Assembly (NCBI GenBank): GCA_018436725.1
Contig: JAHDKT010000029.1
Coordinates: forward strand, 186,001-250,000
From: Synergistaceae bacterium
GTDB taxonomy: Bacteria > Synergistota > Synergistia > Synergistales > Aminobacteriaceae
Direction: 5' to 3'
DNA length: 64,000 bases
Position 1 is the first letter of the stretch; each line of letters opens with the position of its first letter. The notes below the pieces were generated by a model. It was not told the DNA's origin and ran no database searches. It was given only the letters and a program-made list of their open reading frames with translations. Position numbers and translations under genes: made by a program. Of the stretch, positions 43,106-51,939 are shown in pieces.

Positions 43106-44287
43106 ATGATCGAAGGAAGAGATATGACCGGAGGCCCCGTAAAGCTGCGGTACGGTCTGGTCGGAGGCGGCCCGGGATCGTTCATCGCGACGGTGCATCG
43201 GATGTCGATCGCCATGACGGGGGCGGCCGAGCTGGCCGCCGGGTGTTTCTCGCGCGATTATGAAAAAACGAAGGCGACGGCGGCGGAACTCGGGATAGCC
43301 GAGGACAGGGCGTACCGCACTTTCGCCGAGATGGCGGATGCTGAGGCGAAGCGGCCCGACAAGATCGATTTCGTCGTGATCGCCACGCCGAACAACACGC
43401 ACTACGAGGCGGCGAAGGCCTTTCTAGAAAAAGGATTTCATGTTTCGTGCGACAAACCGCTCGTCTTTACCGTCGACCAGGCGATGGACCTGGTGAAGAC
43501 GGCCCGTGCGGCGAAGAGAGAGTTCATGGTGACGTACGTCTACACCGGATACCCGATGGTGCGGCAGGCCCGCGAGATGGTGAAGGCGGGCGAACTCGGG
43601 GAGCTTCGGGTCGTCATGGCCGAGTATCCTCAGGACTGGCTCTCCGAGAAGCTGGAGGACACCGGGGCGAAGCAGGCCGTCTGGCGCACGGATCCGAAGA
43701 GCGCGGGCGCTTCCTGCTGCGTAGGCGATATCGGCACGCACATCGAAAATATGGTCCACTTCGTTACGGGGCTGGAGATAGAGTCGCTGGCCGCGCAGCT
43801 CGACACCTTCGTCGAAGGACGCCCTCTGGACGACAACGCGTTCATCTGGCTCAAGTACAAGGGGGGAGCGCGGGGCAACTACTGGCCCTCTCAGGTGGCC
43901 ATAGGCCGGGAGAACGGCCTGAAGTTCCGTGTCTACGGGACGAAAGGCGCGCTCGAGTGGGAGCAGGAGAACCCCAATGTGCTGAAGTTCGCCCCCAAGG
44001 GGGAACCTGTTCGCCTGCTGACCCGAGGCAACGGGTACCTTGGAGATCATGCGAAGCGTTGGACCCGCATGCCGTCGGGCCACCCGGAGGGGCTCTTCGA
44101 AGCGTGGGCGACGATTTACGAAGCGTTCTGCAATACTATTCGGAACCATGCCGCGGGAGCCGAACAGCACCCATTCGAAATCTACCCCACCGTCGTGGAC
44201 GGGGCGCGCGGAGTCAAGTTCGTGAACGACTGCGTCAAGAGCAGCCGCGAAGGTGCGGCGTGGATCGACGGCTCCTTCTCCGGGTAG
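43106..44287 (+). CDS. Gfo/Idh/MocA-family oxidoreductase
   Basis: 393-aa NAD(P)-dependent sugar dehydrogenase. Rossmann fold at residues 14-45 (LRYGLVGGGPGSFIATVHR), IDFVVIATPNNTHYEAAKAFLEKGFHVSCDKPLVF with the catalytic Lys in the CDKP motif (EKP in most homologues), and the C-terminal substrate domain with GASCCVGDIGTHIENMVHFVTG, whose Asp-xxx-His is typical of the family. ATG 43106 follows AGGGAGGTGG. Paired with a TIM-barrel isomerase 34 bp downstream, as in inositol and 3-keto-sugar pathways; the substrate is unknown. Confidence 0.92.
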   Translation: MIEGRDMTGGPVKLRYGLVGGGPGSFIATVHRMSIAMTGAAELAAGCFSRDYEKTKATAAELGIAEDRAYRTFAEMADAEAKRPDKIDFVVIATPNNTHYEAAKAFLEKGFHVSCDKPLVFTVDQAMDLVKTARAAKREFMVTYVYTGYPMVRQAREMVKAGELGELRVVMAEYPQDWLSEKLEDTGAKQAVWRTDPKSAGASCCVGDIGTHIENMVHFVTGLEIESLAAQLDTFVEGRPLDDNAFIWLKYKGGARGNYWPSQVAIGRENGLKFRVYGTKGALEWEQENPNVLKFAPKGEPVRLLTRGNGYLGDHAKRWTRMPSGHPEGLFEAWATIYEAFCNTIRNHAAGAEQHPFEIYPTVVDGARGVKFVNDCVKSSREGAAWIDGSFSG

Positions 44288-44321
44288 GGGAAGGGCGCGA
44301 AAGGACACGGAGGTGAACGGA

Positions 44322-45311
44322 ATGGGCAGACCGGTAACACTCTTCACGGGGCAGTGGGCGGACCTCCCCTTCGAAACGATGTGCGAAAAGGCGGCCGGAT
44401 TCGGTTATGACGGCCTTGAGATCGCCTGCTGGGGAGATCATATGGATGTGCGGACGGCGGCGGCCGATCCCGCGTATTGCGCGAAGAAGAAGGAGACGCT
44501 GGCGAAATACAATCTGAAGTGCTGGGCGCTCGGGGCGCATCTTTCGGGGCAGTGCGTCGCCTCGCTCTACGACCCGAGGTACGACGGATTCCTCCCTCCC
44601 GCCGTCAAGGGGAAACCGGAAGAGATGCGTTCGTGGGCGGCCGAGGAGATGAAATGCACGGCGAGAGCTGCGAAAAACATGGGGTGTCAGGTCGTGACGG
44701 GCTTCGTCGGCTCTCCGATCTGGAACTACTGGTACTCCTTCCCGCAGACCAGCTCGCAGATGGTGGAGGACGCTTTCAAGCTCGTCGTCGACCTATGGAA
44801 CCCCATTCTCGACGAGTTCGACAGATGCGGCGTGAAGTTCGCCCTTGAAGTCCATCCGACGGAGATCGCGTTCGACTACTATACGACGGAGAAACTGCTC
44901 GACGCCTTCGGACGGCGCCCCGCCTTCGGCCTGAACTTCGATCCGAGTCACCTCGTATGGCAGGGCGTGAATCCGGCGCTCTTCCTCAGGGACTTCAGCG
45001 ACCGCGTCTACCATGTCCACATGAAGGACGCCGCTGTGGTGCTCGACGGGCGCTCCGGAATTCTCGGCTCCCATATCGAATTCGGAGACAACCGCCGGGG
45101 GTGGAACTTCCGCTCTCTCGGGCACGGAAGCGTGAACTTCGAGGAGATCATCCGCGAACTGAACGCGATGCGGTACGACGGCCCGCTTTCGGTCGAATGG
45201 GAGGACAGCGGCATGGAGCGCGAGTACGGCGCGAGCGAGGCATGCGCCTTCGTCCGCCGTGTGGATTTTGCGCCGTCGAACATCGCGTTCGACGACGCCA
45301 TGAAAAAGTAG
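44322..45311 (+). CDS. TIM-barrel sugar isomerase/epimerase (AP endonuclease 2 fold)
   Basis: 329-aa xylose-isomerase-like TIM barrel of the sugar phosphate isomerase/epimerase (IolE/YcjR-like) group. Seen: GYDGLEIACWGDHMDV, CWALGAHLSGQCV, FALEVHPTEIAFDYYT with metal-binding Glu and His, FGLNFDPSHLVWQGVNP, VYHVHMKDAAVV and GPLSVEWEDSGMEREYG, which together supply Glu, Asp, His and Glu ligands. ATG 44322 follows GGAGGTG. Cotranscribed with the Gfo/Idh dehydrogenase, suggesting sequential steps on the imported sugar. Confidence 0.9.
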   Translation: MGRPVTLFTGQWADLPFETMCEKAAGFGYDGLEIACWGDHMDVRTAAADPAYCAKKKETLAKYNLKCWALGAHLSGQCVASLYDPRYDGFLPPAVKGKPEEMRSWAAEEMKCTARAAKNMGCQVVTGFVGSPIWNYWYSFPQTSSQMVEDAFKLVVDLWNPILDEFDRCGVKFALEVHPTEIAFDYYTTEKLLDAFGRRPAFGLNFDPSHLVWQGVNPALFLRDFSDRVYHVHMKDAAVVLDGRSGILGSHIEFGDNRRGWNFRSLGHGSVNFEEIIRELNAMRYDGPLSVEWEDSGMEREYGASEACAFVRRVDFAPSNIAFDDAMKK

Positions 45312-45321
45312 GGGCGTTTTC

Positions 45322-46863
45322 ATGGCCGGTTCCGGCGGCGCACCCCTTCTGAAGGTCGTCTCCGCATGCAAGGAGTTTTCCGGCGTGCGGGTGCTCGGCA
45401 ACGTGTCTTTCGAACTCTCCGCCGGCGAGATTCTCGGCATTATCGGCGAGAACGGGGCGGGGAAGTCCACGTTGCTGAAAATCATCTCCGGAATCTATAC
45501 TCCGACGAGCGGAGAGTTCTTCTTCGACGGAGAACCGATGCGCACGGGGAGCGCCGCCGAGGCCAAACGGCTTGGAATCACCCTCATCCCCCAGGAGTTC
45601 AACCTGGTGAAAGATCTCAACGTCTTCGAGAACATTTTCCTTGGAACCGAACTCCGTTCCGGGCCGCTTCTGGATAAAAAGGCTATGGCCGCCGAGGCGA
45701 AACGCCTTCTGGATCGGCTCGGTGTCGCGATCGATCCTCGCGAGAAGATGGAGAACCTCAGCGTGGCCCAAAAGCAGATGGTCGAGTTCGCGAAGGCGCT
45801 CTCCAGGAAATCCCGCGTCCTCATCATGGACGAACCGACGACGGTCCTCACGCCGCCGGATGTACGGATGCTCTTCTCGATCATCGGAAGTCTTCGGGAC
45901 GAAGGGGTTGCGATCATCTACATCTCGCACAAACTCCGGGAGGTCAAGGAGATCTGCGACAGGGTCATGGTGCTTCGCGACGGAGAATTCGTTTCGCTCG
46001 ATAAAACGGAAGACCTCGGCGTCCATGAGATGGCGACACGAATGGTGGGGCGCGAACTCTCGCAGCTCTTCCCTCCGAAAAACCAACCTTCCGGAGAGGT
46101 GGTTCTCTCCGTGGAAAATCTCTCTGTCGAGGGGCTTCTCTCAAGCATCTCCTTCTCCCTTCGCCGGGGAGAGATCCTGGGCTTCTCCGGCCTGATGGGC
46201 GCGGGAAGAACCGAGGTGGCTGAAACGCTGCTCGGCCTGCGGCGGAAGACTTCCGGACGCGTCCGGGTGAAGGGGAAAGAGGCGGAGATCCGCACCCCCT
46301 CGGACGCGGTGAAGCTGGGCATCTCCTATCTCTCGGAGGATCGGCAGGGAAAGGGGATTCTCGTCAAGTTCGGAATCTCATCGAACATCTCTCTGGTGTC
46401 GCTCGCCCGCTACTGCGGGGTTGCGGGAGTAATCAACAAGAAAATGGAAAGGGAACAGGCCTCGGAGTATGTTCGGGAATTCTCGATCAAAGCGGCATCC
46501 CTCTCAACGAATCTTGAATTCTTCAGCGGGGGCAACCAGCAGAAGGTCTCTCTGGCGAAGTGCATGGACACCGGCCCGGAGATTCTCATCATCGACGAGC
46601 CGACGCGAGGTATCGACGTCAACGCCAAGCGAGAAATCTATCTTTTTATTCATACCCTTGTGGAAAAAGGGCTGTCATGCATTCTCATCTCCTCCGAACT
46701 CGAGGAGATACTCGGTTTGTGTCACAGAACCGTGGTCATGCACGAGGGCAGGGTCTCCGGAATTCTGGAGGGGGAGCATCTGAACGAAGAAGAGATCATG
46801 TTCCATGCCACGGGGCTGAAAGAAAGCGTTTTGCGGTCCGTCGGGCAGCGAACGGATATTTGA
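45322..46863 (+). CDS. Sugar ABC transporter ATPase, two-domain (RbsA/XylG type, system 2)
   Basis: 513-aa duplicated ABC protein starting 10 bp after the isomerase stop. First domain: Walker A GENGAGKST near residue 46, NLSVAQKQMVEFAKALSRKSRVLIMDEPTTVLTPPD with Walker B. Second domain (from about 255): GLMGAGRTEVAETLLG in place of Walker A, SGGNQQKVSLAKCM and ILIIDEPTRGID with an intact Walker B. It differs clearly from the ATPase of system 1 and belongs with the permease and binding protein that follow. Confidence 0.94.
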   Translation: MAGSGGAPLLKVVSACKEFSGVRVLGNVSFELSAGEILGIIGENGAGKSTLLKIISGIYTPTSGEFFFDGEPMRTGSAAEAKRLGITLIPQEFNLVKDLNVFENIFLGTELRSGPLLDKKAMAAEAKRLLDRLGVAIDPREKMENLSVAQKQMVEFAKALSRKSRVLIMDEPTTVLTPPDVRMLFSIIGSLRDEGVAIIYISHKLREVKEICDRVMVLRDGEFVSLDKTEDLGVHEMATRMVGRELSQLFPPKNQPSGEVVLSVENLSVEGLLSSISFSLRRGEILGFSGLMGAGRTEVAETLLGLRRKTSGRVRVKGKEAEIRTPSDAVKLGISYLSEDRQGKGILVKFGISSNISLVSLARYCGVAGVINKKMEREQASEYVREFSIKAASLSTNLEFFSGGNQQKVSLAKCMDTGPEILIIDEPTRGIDVNAKREIYLFIHTLVEKGLSCILISSELEEILGLCHRTVVMHEGRVSGILEGEHLNEEEIMFHATGLKESVLRSVGQRTDI

Positions 46864-46877
46864 AGGGGGCGAAACCA

Positions 46878-47834
46878 GTGGAGAAGAGAAAGTTCGCATT
46901 CGATTTGGGAAGATTCGGGCCGTTCGCCGCCCTCTTCGTGCTTGTGGTGATCTCCTCGTTTGCAAGCCCCTACTTTCTGCAGACGCGCAACATACTCAAC
47001 ATCCTCCGGCAGGTTTCCTACACCGGGATCATCGCGCTGGGCATGACCTTCGTCATCATCAGCGGCGGCATCGATCTCTCCGTGGGTTCGCTGACCGCGC
47101 TCGTAGGCGGCGTGATGATCCTGGTGCTGAACGCGCTCGGCGCAGGATGGTGGGGAATAATCGTGGCTCTCGGGGCCGGTCTCCTTATCGGCGCCGCATC
47201 CGGAGTCTTCACGGGGGTGTTGGTGACGAGGATGCGGATCGCCCCCTTCATCGTGACGCTTGGAACGATGGCGATCTATCGTTCGCTTGCCTTGTATATC
47301 AGCGGAGCGGGGGAGTTCCGCTCGCAGAGCAGCCTCTTTCCCGAGATTGGCATGGGGATGTGGATGGGTGTCCCGGTTCCCGTCTGGGTCTTTTTCACAC
47401 TTGCCGCGGTCTGCGCGCTGTTGCTGAACTGGACCCGTTTCGGACGCCATATCTGCGCCATCGGCTCCAACGAACGGGTTGCGGAGTACTCGGCGATACG
47501 GATCAACTTCGTCCGTTCTATGGCGTACGTGCTCTGCGGTATTACTGTGGCGATCTCCTCCTTCCTCTTGGCGGCGCGGCTGAACTCGGTCAGCTCGACG
47601 AACATCGGCATCAACTTCGAACTGGACGCCATCGCGGCGGTCATCATCGGCGGTACGGCCATGACCGGGGGCAGCGGCTCGATATCCGGTACTCTCGTGG
47701 GCGCGGTGATTCTCGGAATAGTGAACAACATGCTGAACATGCTCGGCGTTTCGCCGTATCTCCAGGGAACGGTGAAGGGCGTCGTGATCATCATCGCGGT
47801 ACTGATCCAGCACAAAAGACGCGACAGCAGGTAA
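46878..47834 (+). CDS. Sugar ABC transporter permease (RbsC/XylH-like, system 2)
   Basis: 318-aa inner-membrane permease. GTG 46878 after AAGGGGG. Seen: IIALGMTFVIISGGIDLSVGSLTALVGGVM (canonical RbsC), APFIVTLGTMAIYRSLALYISGAG, GRHICAIGSNERVAEYSAIRINFVRSMAYVLCGI and VIIGGTAMTGGSGSISGTLVGAVILGIVNNMLNMLGVSPYLQ. The single permease of this system presumably acts as a homodimer, unlike system 1. Confidence 0.94.
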   Translation: MEKRKFAFDLGRFGPFAALFVLVVISSFASPYFLQTRNILNILRQVSYTGIIALGMTFVIISGGIDLSVGSLTALVGGVMILVLNALGAGWWGIIVALGAGLLIGAASGVFTGVLVTRMRIAPFIVTLGTMAIYRSLALYISGAGEFRSQSSLFPEIGMGMWMGVPVPVWVFFTLAAVCALLLNWTRFGRHICAIGSNERVAEYSAIRINFVRSMAYVLCGITVAISSFLLAARLNSVSSTNIGINFELDAIAAVIIGGTAMTGGSGSISGTLVGAVILGIVNNMLNMLGVSPYLQGTVKGVVIIIAVLIQHKRRDSR

Positions 47835-47935
47835 TTGGGAGGAAGGGCGGTATTTCCGGCAATGCCGGGATAAGCTCGGAAGGCGGCGGATGTCCGCTTC
47901 GCTTCCGAAATCTTGAGCAGGAGGTGTTGTAGGAT

Positions 47936-48907
47936 ATGAAACGGTTTTGGGCGGTTGTAGCTGTTGCGCTTCTGGGCATCATGATATTGGGGACGGGTTC
48001 CCTGGCGGCGGAGAAGATCCGCATAGGGGTCTCCATCCCGACCGCGGACCACGGATGGACGGGCGGCATAGTCTGGTGGGCGCAGAGAGCCATCAAAGAC
48101 TGGCAGGAAAAGGACCCCAACATCGAGTTCCACCTCGTGACCGCGGACGCGCCTCCCAAGCAGGTCGCCGATGTGGAGGATCTTATGGCGAAGGGCATTC
48201 ATGCGCTGGTTATTCTTCCCCATGACTCGGCGCCGCTGACGCCGATCTGCAAGAAGGCGCATCAGGAGGGCATCAAGGTCGTCGTGGTCGACCGGGGACT
48301 TGTGGAACCGGCGGAGGACATCTACGTCGCCGGGGACAATCCGGGCATGGGCCGGGTCTCCGCCGAGTGGATGGCGAAGGAGATGGGCGGCAAGGGAAAG
48401 ATCGTCGTCCTCGAGGGAATCCCCTGCGTGATCAACACGGAGCGCGTCGAAGCGTTCAAAGAAGTGATGAAGCAGCACCCCGGCATCGAGATTCTCGATT
48501 CCCAGCCCGCCTACTGGAGCACGCAGAAGGGCCTTGAAGTCATGGAGAACTACCTTCAGAAGTACAAGGAGATCGACGCGGTGTGGGCCCAGGACGACGA
48601 TGTCCTCAAGGGCGTGCTTCAGGCCTACCGCGAGTCGGGGCGCAAGGACATCAAGCTCATGCTCGGCGGCGCCGGTTCCAAGGATATCATCAAGATGGTC
48701 ATGGACGGGGATCCTCTCGTCCGCGGCGACGTGACCTATCCTCCTTCGATGGTGGCGACCGCCATCTCCATGGCCGCCATGTCCATGAGAGGGGACAAGC
48801 TCAACGGTTTCTATCAGGATCAGATTCCGTCGAGGATCATCCTCGCGGCCGAGCTTGTGACGAAAGAGAACGCGAAGAACCATTATTTCGAAGACTCCGT
48901 ATTTTAG
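47936..48907 (+). CDS. Sugar ABC transporter substrate-binding protein (system 2)
   Basis: 323-aa periplasmic binding protein of the ribose/xylose family. Signal peptide [27 protein letters not shown] 47936 after CAGGAGGTG. Seen: [23 protein letters not shown] (ligand-binding aromatic pair), [43 protein letters not shown] and [22 protein letters not shown]. It is followed by a GC-rich hairpin (48919-48941) and xylA. Binding of xylose or a related aldose is plausible from context. Confidence 0.93.
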   Translation: MKRFWAVVAVALLGIMILGTGSLAAEKIRIGVSIPTADHGWTGGIVWWAQRAIKDWQEKDPNIEFHLVTADAPPKQVADVEDLMAKGIHALVILPHDSAPLTPICKKAHQEGIKVVVVDRGLVEPAEDIYVAGDNPGMGRVSAEWMAKEMGGKGKIVVLEGIPCVINTERVEAFKEVMKQHPGIEILDSQPAYWSTQKGLEVMENYLQKYKEIDAVWAQDDDVLKGVLQAYRESGRKDIKLMLGGAGSKDIIKMVMDGDPLVRGDVTYPPSMVATAISMAAMSMRGDKLNGFYQDQIPSRIILAAELVTKENAKNHYFEDSVF

Positions 48908-48918
48908 TCAGGAAGTCG

Positions 48919-48941
48919 GGAGGGGGGCGTTTCCCCCCTCC
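48919..48941 (+). repeat. Intercistronic hairpin after SBP 2
   Basis: GGAGGGGGG (48919-48927) pairs with CCCCCCTCC (48933-48941) around CGTTT. No T tract; same position relative to an SBP gene as the hairpin at 39318-39350. Confidence 0.65.
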
Positions 48942-48966
48942 GCATATCCGCAAGGGGGTAATTGTT

Positions 48967-50286
48967 ATGGGAGATCTCTTTCCCGATATAAAGAAAATCC
49001 AGTACGAGGGGCCTCTTTCAAAAAATCCTCTCGCATTCAGGGAGTATGACGCGGACGAAATAGTCGCCGGAAAACCGATGAAGGAGCACTTCCGCTTCGC
49101 AATGTCATGGTGGCACACGATATGCGCTTCGGGAAGCGATATGTTCGGCTCCGGAACGGCGATCCGGCCCTGGGACAGAGAGCCGCACCCCGTGAAGCGC
49201 GCGAAACTCGCTGCGGACGGAGCCTTCGAGTTCATGCAGAAGCTTGGAATCGAATACTTCTGCTTCCACGACAGAGATATCGCCCCCGAGGCGCCGACCC
49301 TCGCCGAGACCAACGAGCGTCTCGACGAGGTCTGCGGATATGTCGGGGATCTGATGAAGAAGACGGGAATCAAGCTCCTCTGGGGGACGGCGAACCTCTT
49401 CAGCCACCCGCGCTACATGCACGGAGCGGCCACGTCGTGCAACGCGGACGTCTTCGCCTATGCCGCCGCCCAAGTAAAGAAGGCCATGACCCTCACCAGG
49501 GACATGGGCGGGGTGAACTACGTTTTCTGGGGAGGGCGCGAAGGGTACGAAACGCTGCTGAACACGAACATGAGTCTCGAACTCGACAACCTCGCGCGCT
49601 TCCTCAAGATGGCTACGGAGTATGCGAAGGAGATCGGTTTCACGGGGCAGCTTCTCATCGAACCGAAACCGAAGGAACCGACCAAGCATCAGTACGACTA
49701 CGACGTCCCCGCCGTACTGGCATTCCTTAGGAAGTACGGTCTGGAGAACGATTTCAAGATCAATCTCGAGGCGAACCACGCCACTCTCGCGGGGCATACC
49801 TTCCACCACGAGCTGCATATCGCCAGAATCAACGGCGTTCTCGGCAGCATCGACGCGAACCAGGGCGATCTCTTCCTCGGATGGGATACCGACAACTTCC
49901 CGACCGACGTCAACGCGGCGACGCTCGCGATGCTTGAAGTGCTGAAGAACGGAGGCATCGCCCCGGGCGGCTTCAATTTCGACGCGCATGTCCGCCGCCC
50001 CTCGTTCCAGGACGACGACCTCTTCATCGCGTATATCGTCGGGATGGATACGTTCGCAAAGGGGCTGAAGGTGGCGGCGAAGCTTCTTGAAGAGGGAGAG
50101 ATAGAGGAGTTCGTGAGCAAGCGCTATGCGAGCTACTCGGCCGGAATAGGAAAGAAGATCGTGGACGGGCAGGTTGGATTCAGCGACTTGGAGGCATATG
50201 CGCTCCGGAACGACCAACCGCGGAATGTCTCCGGACGACAGGAGATGCTCGAAGCGATCGTGAACCGGTATATGCTCAATCCTTAA
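48967..50286 (+). CDS. xylA: Xylose isomerase
   Basis: 439-aa class II xylose isomerase converting D-xylose to D-xylulose. Signatures are exact: [49 protein letters not shown] and [17 protein letters not shown], giving the catalytic His and the Glu/Asp/His ligands of the two metal sites. ATG 48967 has a GGGGG-type ribosome-binding site. Last gene of the series before a hairpin. No xylulokinase is encoded in the window, so phosphorylation must be done by a remote gene. Confidence 0.97.
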   Translation: MGDLFPDIKKIQYEGPLSKNPLAFREYDADEIVAGKPMKEHFRFAMSWWHTICASGSDMFGSGTAIRPWDREPHPVKRAKLAADGAFEFMQKLGIEYFCFHDRDIAPEAPTLAETNERLDEVCGYVGDLMKKTGIKLLWGTANLFSHPRYMHGAATSCNADVFAYAAAQVKKAMTLTRDMGGVNYVFWGGREGYETLLNTNMSLELDNLARFLKMATEYAKEIGFTGQLLIEPKPKEPTKHQYDYDVPAVLAFLRKYGLENDFKINLEANHATLAGHTFHHELHIARINGVLGSIDANQGDLFLGWDTDNFPTDVNAATLAMLEVLKNGGIAPGGFNFDAHVRRPSFQDDDLFIAYIVGMDTFAKGLKVAAKLLEEGEIEEFVSKRYASYSAGIGKKIVDGQVGFSDLEAYALRNDQPRNVSGRQEMLEAIVNRYMLNP

Positions 50287-50601
50287 TTTTTCGGATGAAA
50301 AACGACTCGATCGACCGGCGCCTTTCAGCGTACGAAGGGCGCCGGCATTTTCGTTAAGGAAAATGCGTAGGCCCTCTGTTTGAGTCGGAGTAGGCGCACG
50401 CGGAAGTTCTATGAAGGATCGCCCGAGCATACTGGTGAAAGATGTGAATCTTTTCTAGGGCTTTACTGTTTAAAGAATTTGGTTTATATTATTTAATAAG
50501 TGATGGGTGTAAAATAATGTGAAAAAAAATTATAATTTCACTCATCGCTATGAAAAGGAGATGTTTAGCGATATCAATTTTTTTAGTGGAGGTATGTCTT
50601 A
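50287..50601. other. AT-rich intergenic region
   Basis: 315 bp, notably A+T-richer than the flanks from about 50455. Contains the xylA-side hairpin and an 11-bp stem (50499-50509 with 50539-50549). A 13-codon frame (50561-50602) ends on the next start codon but its Shine-Dalgarno abuts the ATG, so it is not called. Confidence 0.5.
50315..50345 (+). terminator. Probable terminator of the sugar operon
   Basis: CCGGCGCCTTT (50315-50325) pairs with AAGGGCGCCGG (50335-50345), one G-U pair; followed by CATTTTC, a weak T tract. Confidence 0.6.
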
Positions 50602-51615
50602 ATGAATTGTCTTTTTAAAAGAAGAATTCTAAACGTCGGCTTTTTTTCTCTTGCATTTATGTGCTTTCTTCTTTTCTTCCTCAAGTTTGTGGAGACAGTT
50701 CGCCAAGGGGCGATCGCTCTTAGCGTTTTCAACTTTTTCCTCCTTGCAGGCCTGGCTCTTGTCATGAAAGTCGAATACTCCTGTTACGTTTCTCCGAAAG
50801 TCGATGAGTGTTGCTTCGATAAAACCGATGCGTTCAACTTCCTCTCCGTCATCGTCGGCACCTTGATCACATATGTCCTCAGTACGGATCTTGGTTTAGG
50901 GGCTGTAGTATCCGCCGGTATCGTCGGTCTTCTGGCCGCTCTCGTCGTTCCGAATTTCGCCGTTTCCGCTTATTGCGGCGCTTTCGTAGGCATGGCTTCG
51001 CCAAGCCTTCTACCGACACATTTTCATCTTCTTCTCGCGGGTACGATCGCAGGGGCGGTCTTCGTTGCGGCCAAACTCTCCTTCAACGGTTTCGGCGGTA
51101 AGCTGGGAACGATCGCTTTCACGGGGTGCATCGTCGCAGCCCTTTTGACAGGTAAATCCTTCCTGGGTACTCCGGTACCCGCCTGGGATATGGGCTTTCT
51201 TCTGATCTTCTACTCCGTTATCGGGGCCGTTGTGACGAGGATTATCAGTATCCGTCTCAAACACGGAGCTGTGATGGCATCGAGCGTGGTGGGGCTTCTT
51301 GGAGGACTGATCCTCCCCGCGGTGCACCCCGAAACGGGGAGCACGCTCTCCGTTATGGTGATCTGCGCATCGTTCGCCGGAATGTCGAGCGCCGACAGGA
51401 TTCCCAACGAAATTTCCATGGCGGTTGCCGGACTGATCGCCGCGCTGGTCTTCATGTTCACTTCTCCCTATCTGGGAGGCGCCGGAGGGAAGCTGGGGAC
51501 GATCGCCTTCGGTTCAGTCATCGCCATTTTGTGGCATAATTTCGAAGCGCGGAATCATCTGCTCTCGATGAAAAATTGGGCCCAAGCGCGCCGGAACATC
51601 CGCAACACCCCCTGA
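50602..51615 (+). CDS. Internally duplicated membrane protein of unknown function
   Basis: 337-aa polytopic inner-membrane protein with about ten hydrophobic segments. Not recognised. The chain is a tandem duplication: FVGMASPSLLPTHF then FNGFGGKLGTIAF in the first half (about 133-175) matches FAGMSSADRIPNE then LGGAGGKLGTIAF in the second (about 255-305). GGKLGTIAF is identical in both. The repeat pattern recalls inverted- or tandem-repeat transporters. ATG 50602 follows GTGGAGG. It is flanked by an A+T-rich leader and stands alone between sugar and tricarboxylate transport genes. Confidence 0.75.
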   Translation: MNCLFKRRILNVGFFSLAFMCFLLFFLKFVETVRQGAIALSVFNFFLLAGLALVMKVEYSCYVSPKVDECCFDKTDAFNFLSVIVGTLITYVLSTDLGLGAVVSAGIVGLLAALVVPNFAVSAYCGAFVGMASPSLLPTHFHLLLAGTIAGAVFVAAKLSFNGFGGKLGTIAFTGCIVAALLTGKSFLGTPVPAWDMGFLLIFYSVIGAVVTRIISIRLKHGAVMASSVVGLLGGLILPAVHPETGSTLSVMVICASFAGMSSADRIPNEISMAVAGLIAALVFMFTSPYLGGAGGKLGTIAFGSVIAILWHNFEARNHLLSMKNWAQARRNIRNTP

Positions 51616-51939
51616 GAACGCCTCTGCTTCGGCTCGCGCGAGATTCGGGATCGTGGACGCCGAGCCGGGCCGTGAGGAAACGCTTTTGTTCTTTTCTTGT
51701 TTCTGCAGATGAAATGATACGTCTTATGAAAAGCGTACTTGTAGAATAGCAGGCTGATAGTTTATAATCCCTCTAATTCTTTTTTTACCCTAACGACAAA
51801 AAGTTTACCTGAGTAAGCAATTCGTCGAGAGGGACCATCGAGCCTCATGCGGGATTTCGTCTTCTCGCCGAAGGGCCGATCCACAATTTTGCCGCTTTTC
51901 CTAGCACGGAGAAGCGGCAGCAGGGGGGGAATGTTGGAA
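51616..51939. other. Intergenic region with the tctC promoter
   Basis: No gene supported. Contains the promoter at 51740-51769 and a leader of about 160 nt. The open frame continuing upstream of tctC from 51847 lacks a ribosome-binding site. Confidence 0.5.
51740..51769 (+). promoter_or_regulatory. Promoter of the tctCBA operon
   Basis: TTGTAG (51740-51745), 18-bp spacer, TATAAT (51764-51769). Confidence 0.7.

Noticed and set aside
50561-50602. 13-codon leader frame overlapping the membrane-protein start
   Set aside because: Its Shine-Dalgarno touches the ATG with no spacing, so initiation is unlikely; probably coincidence.
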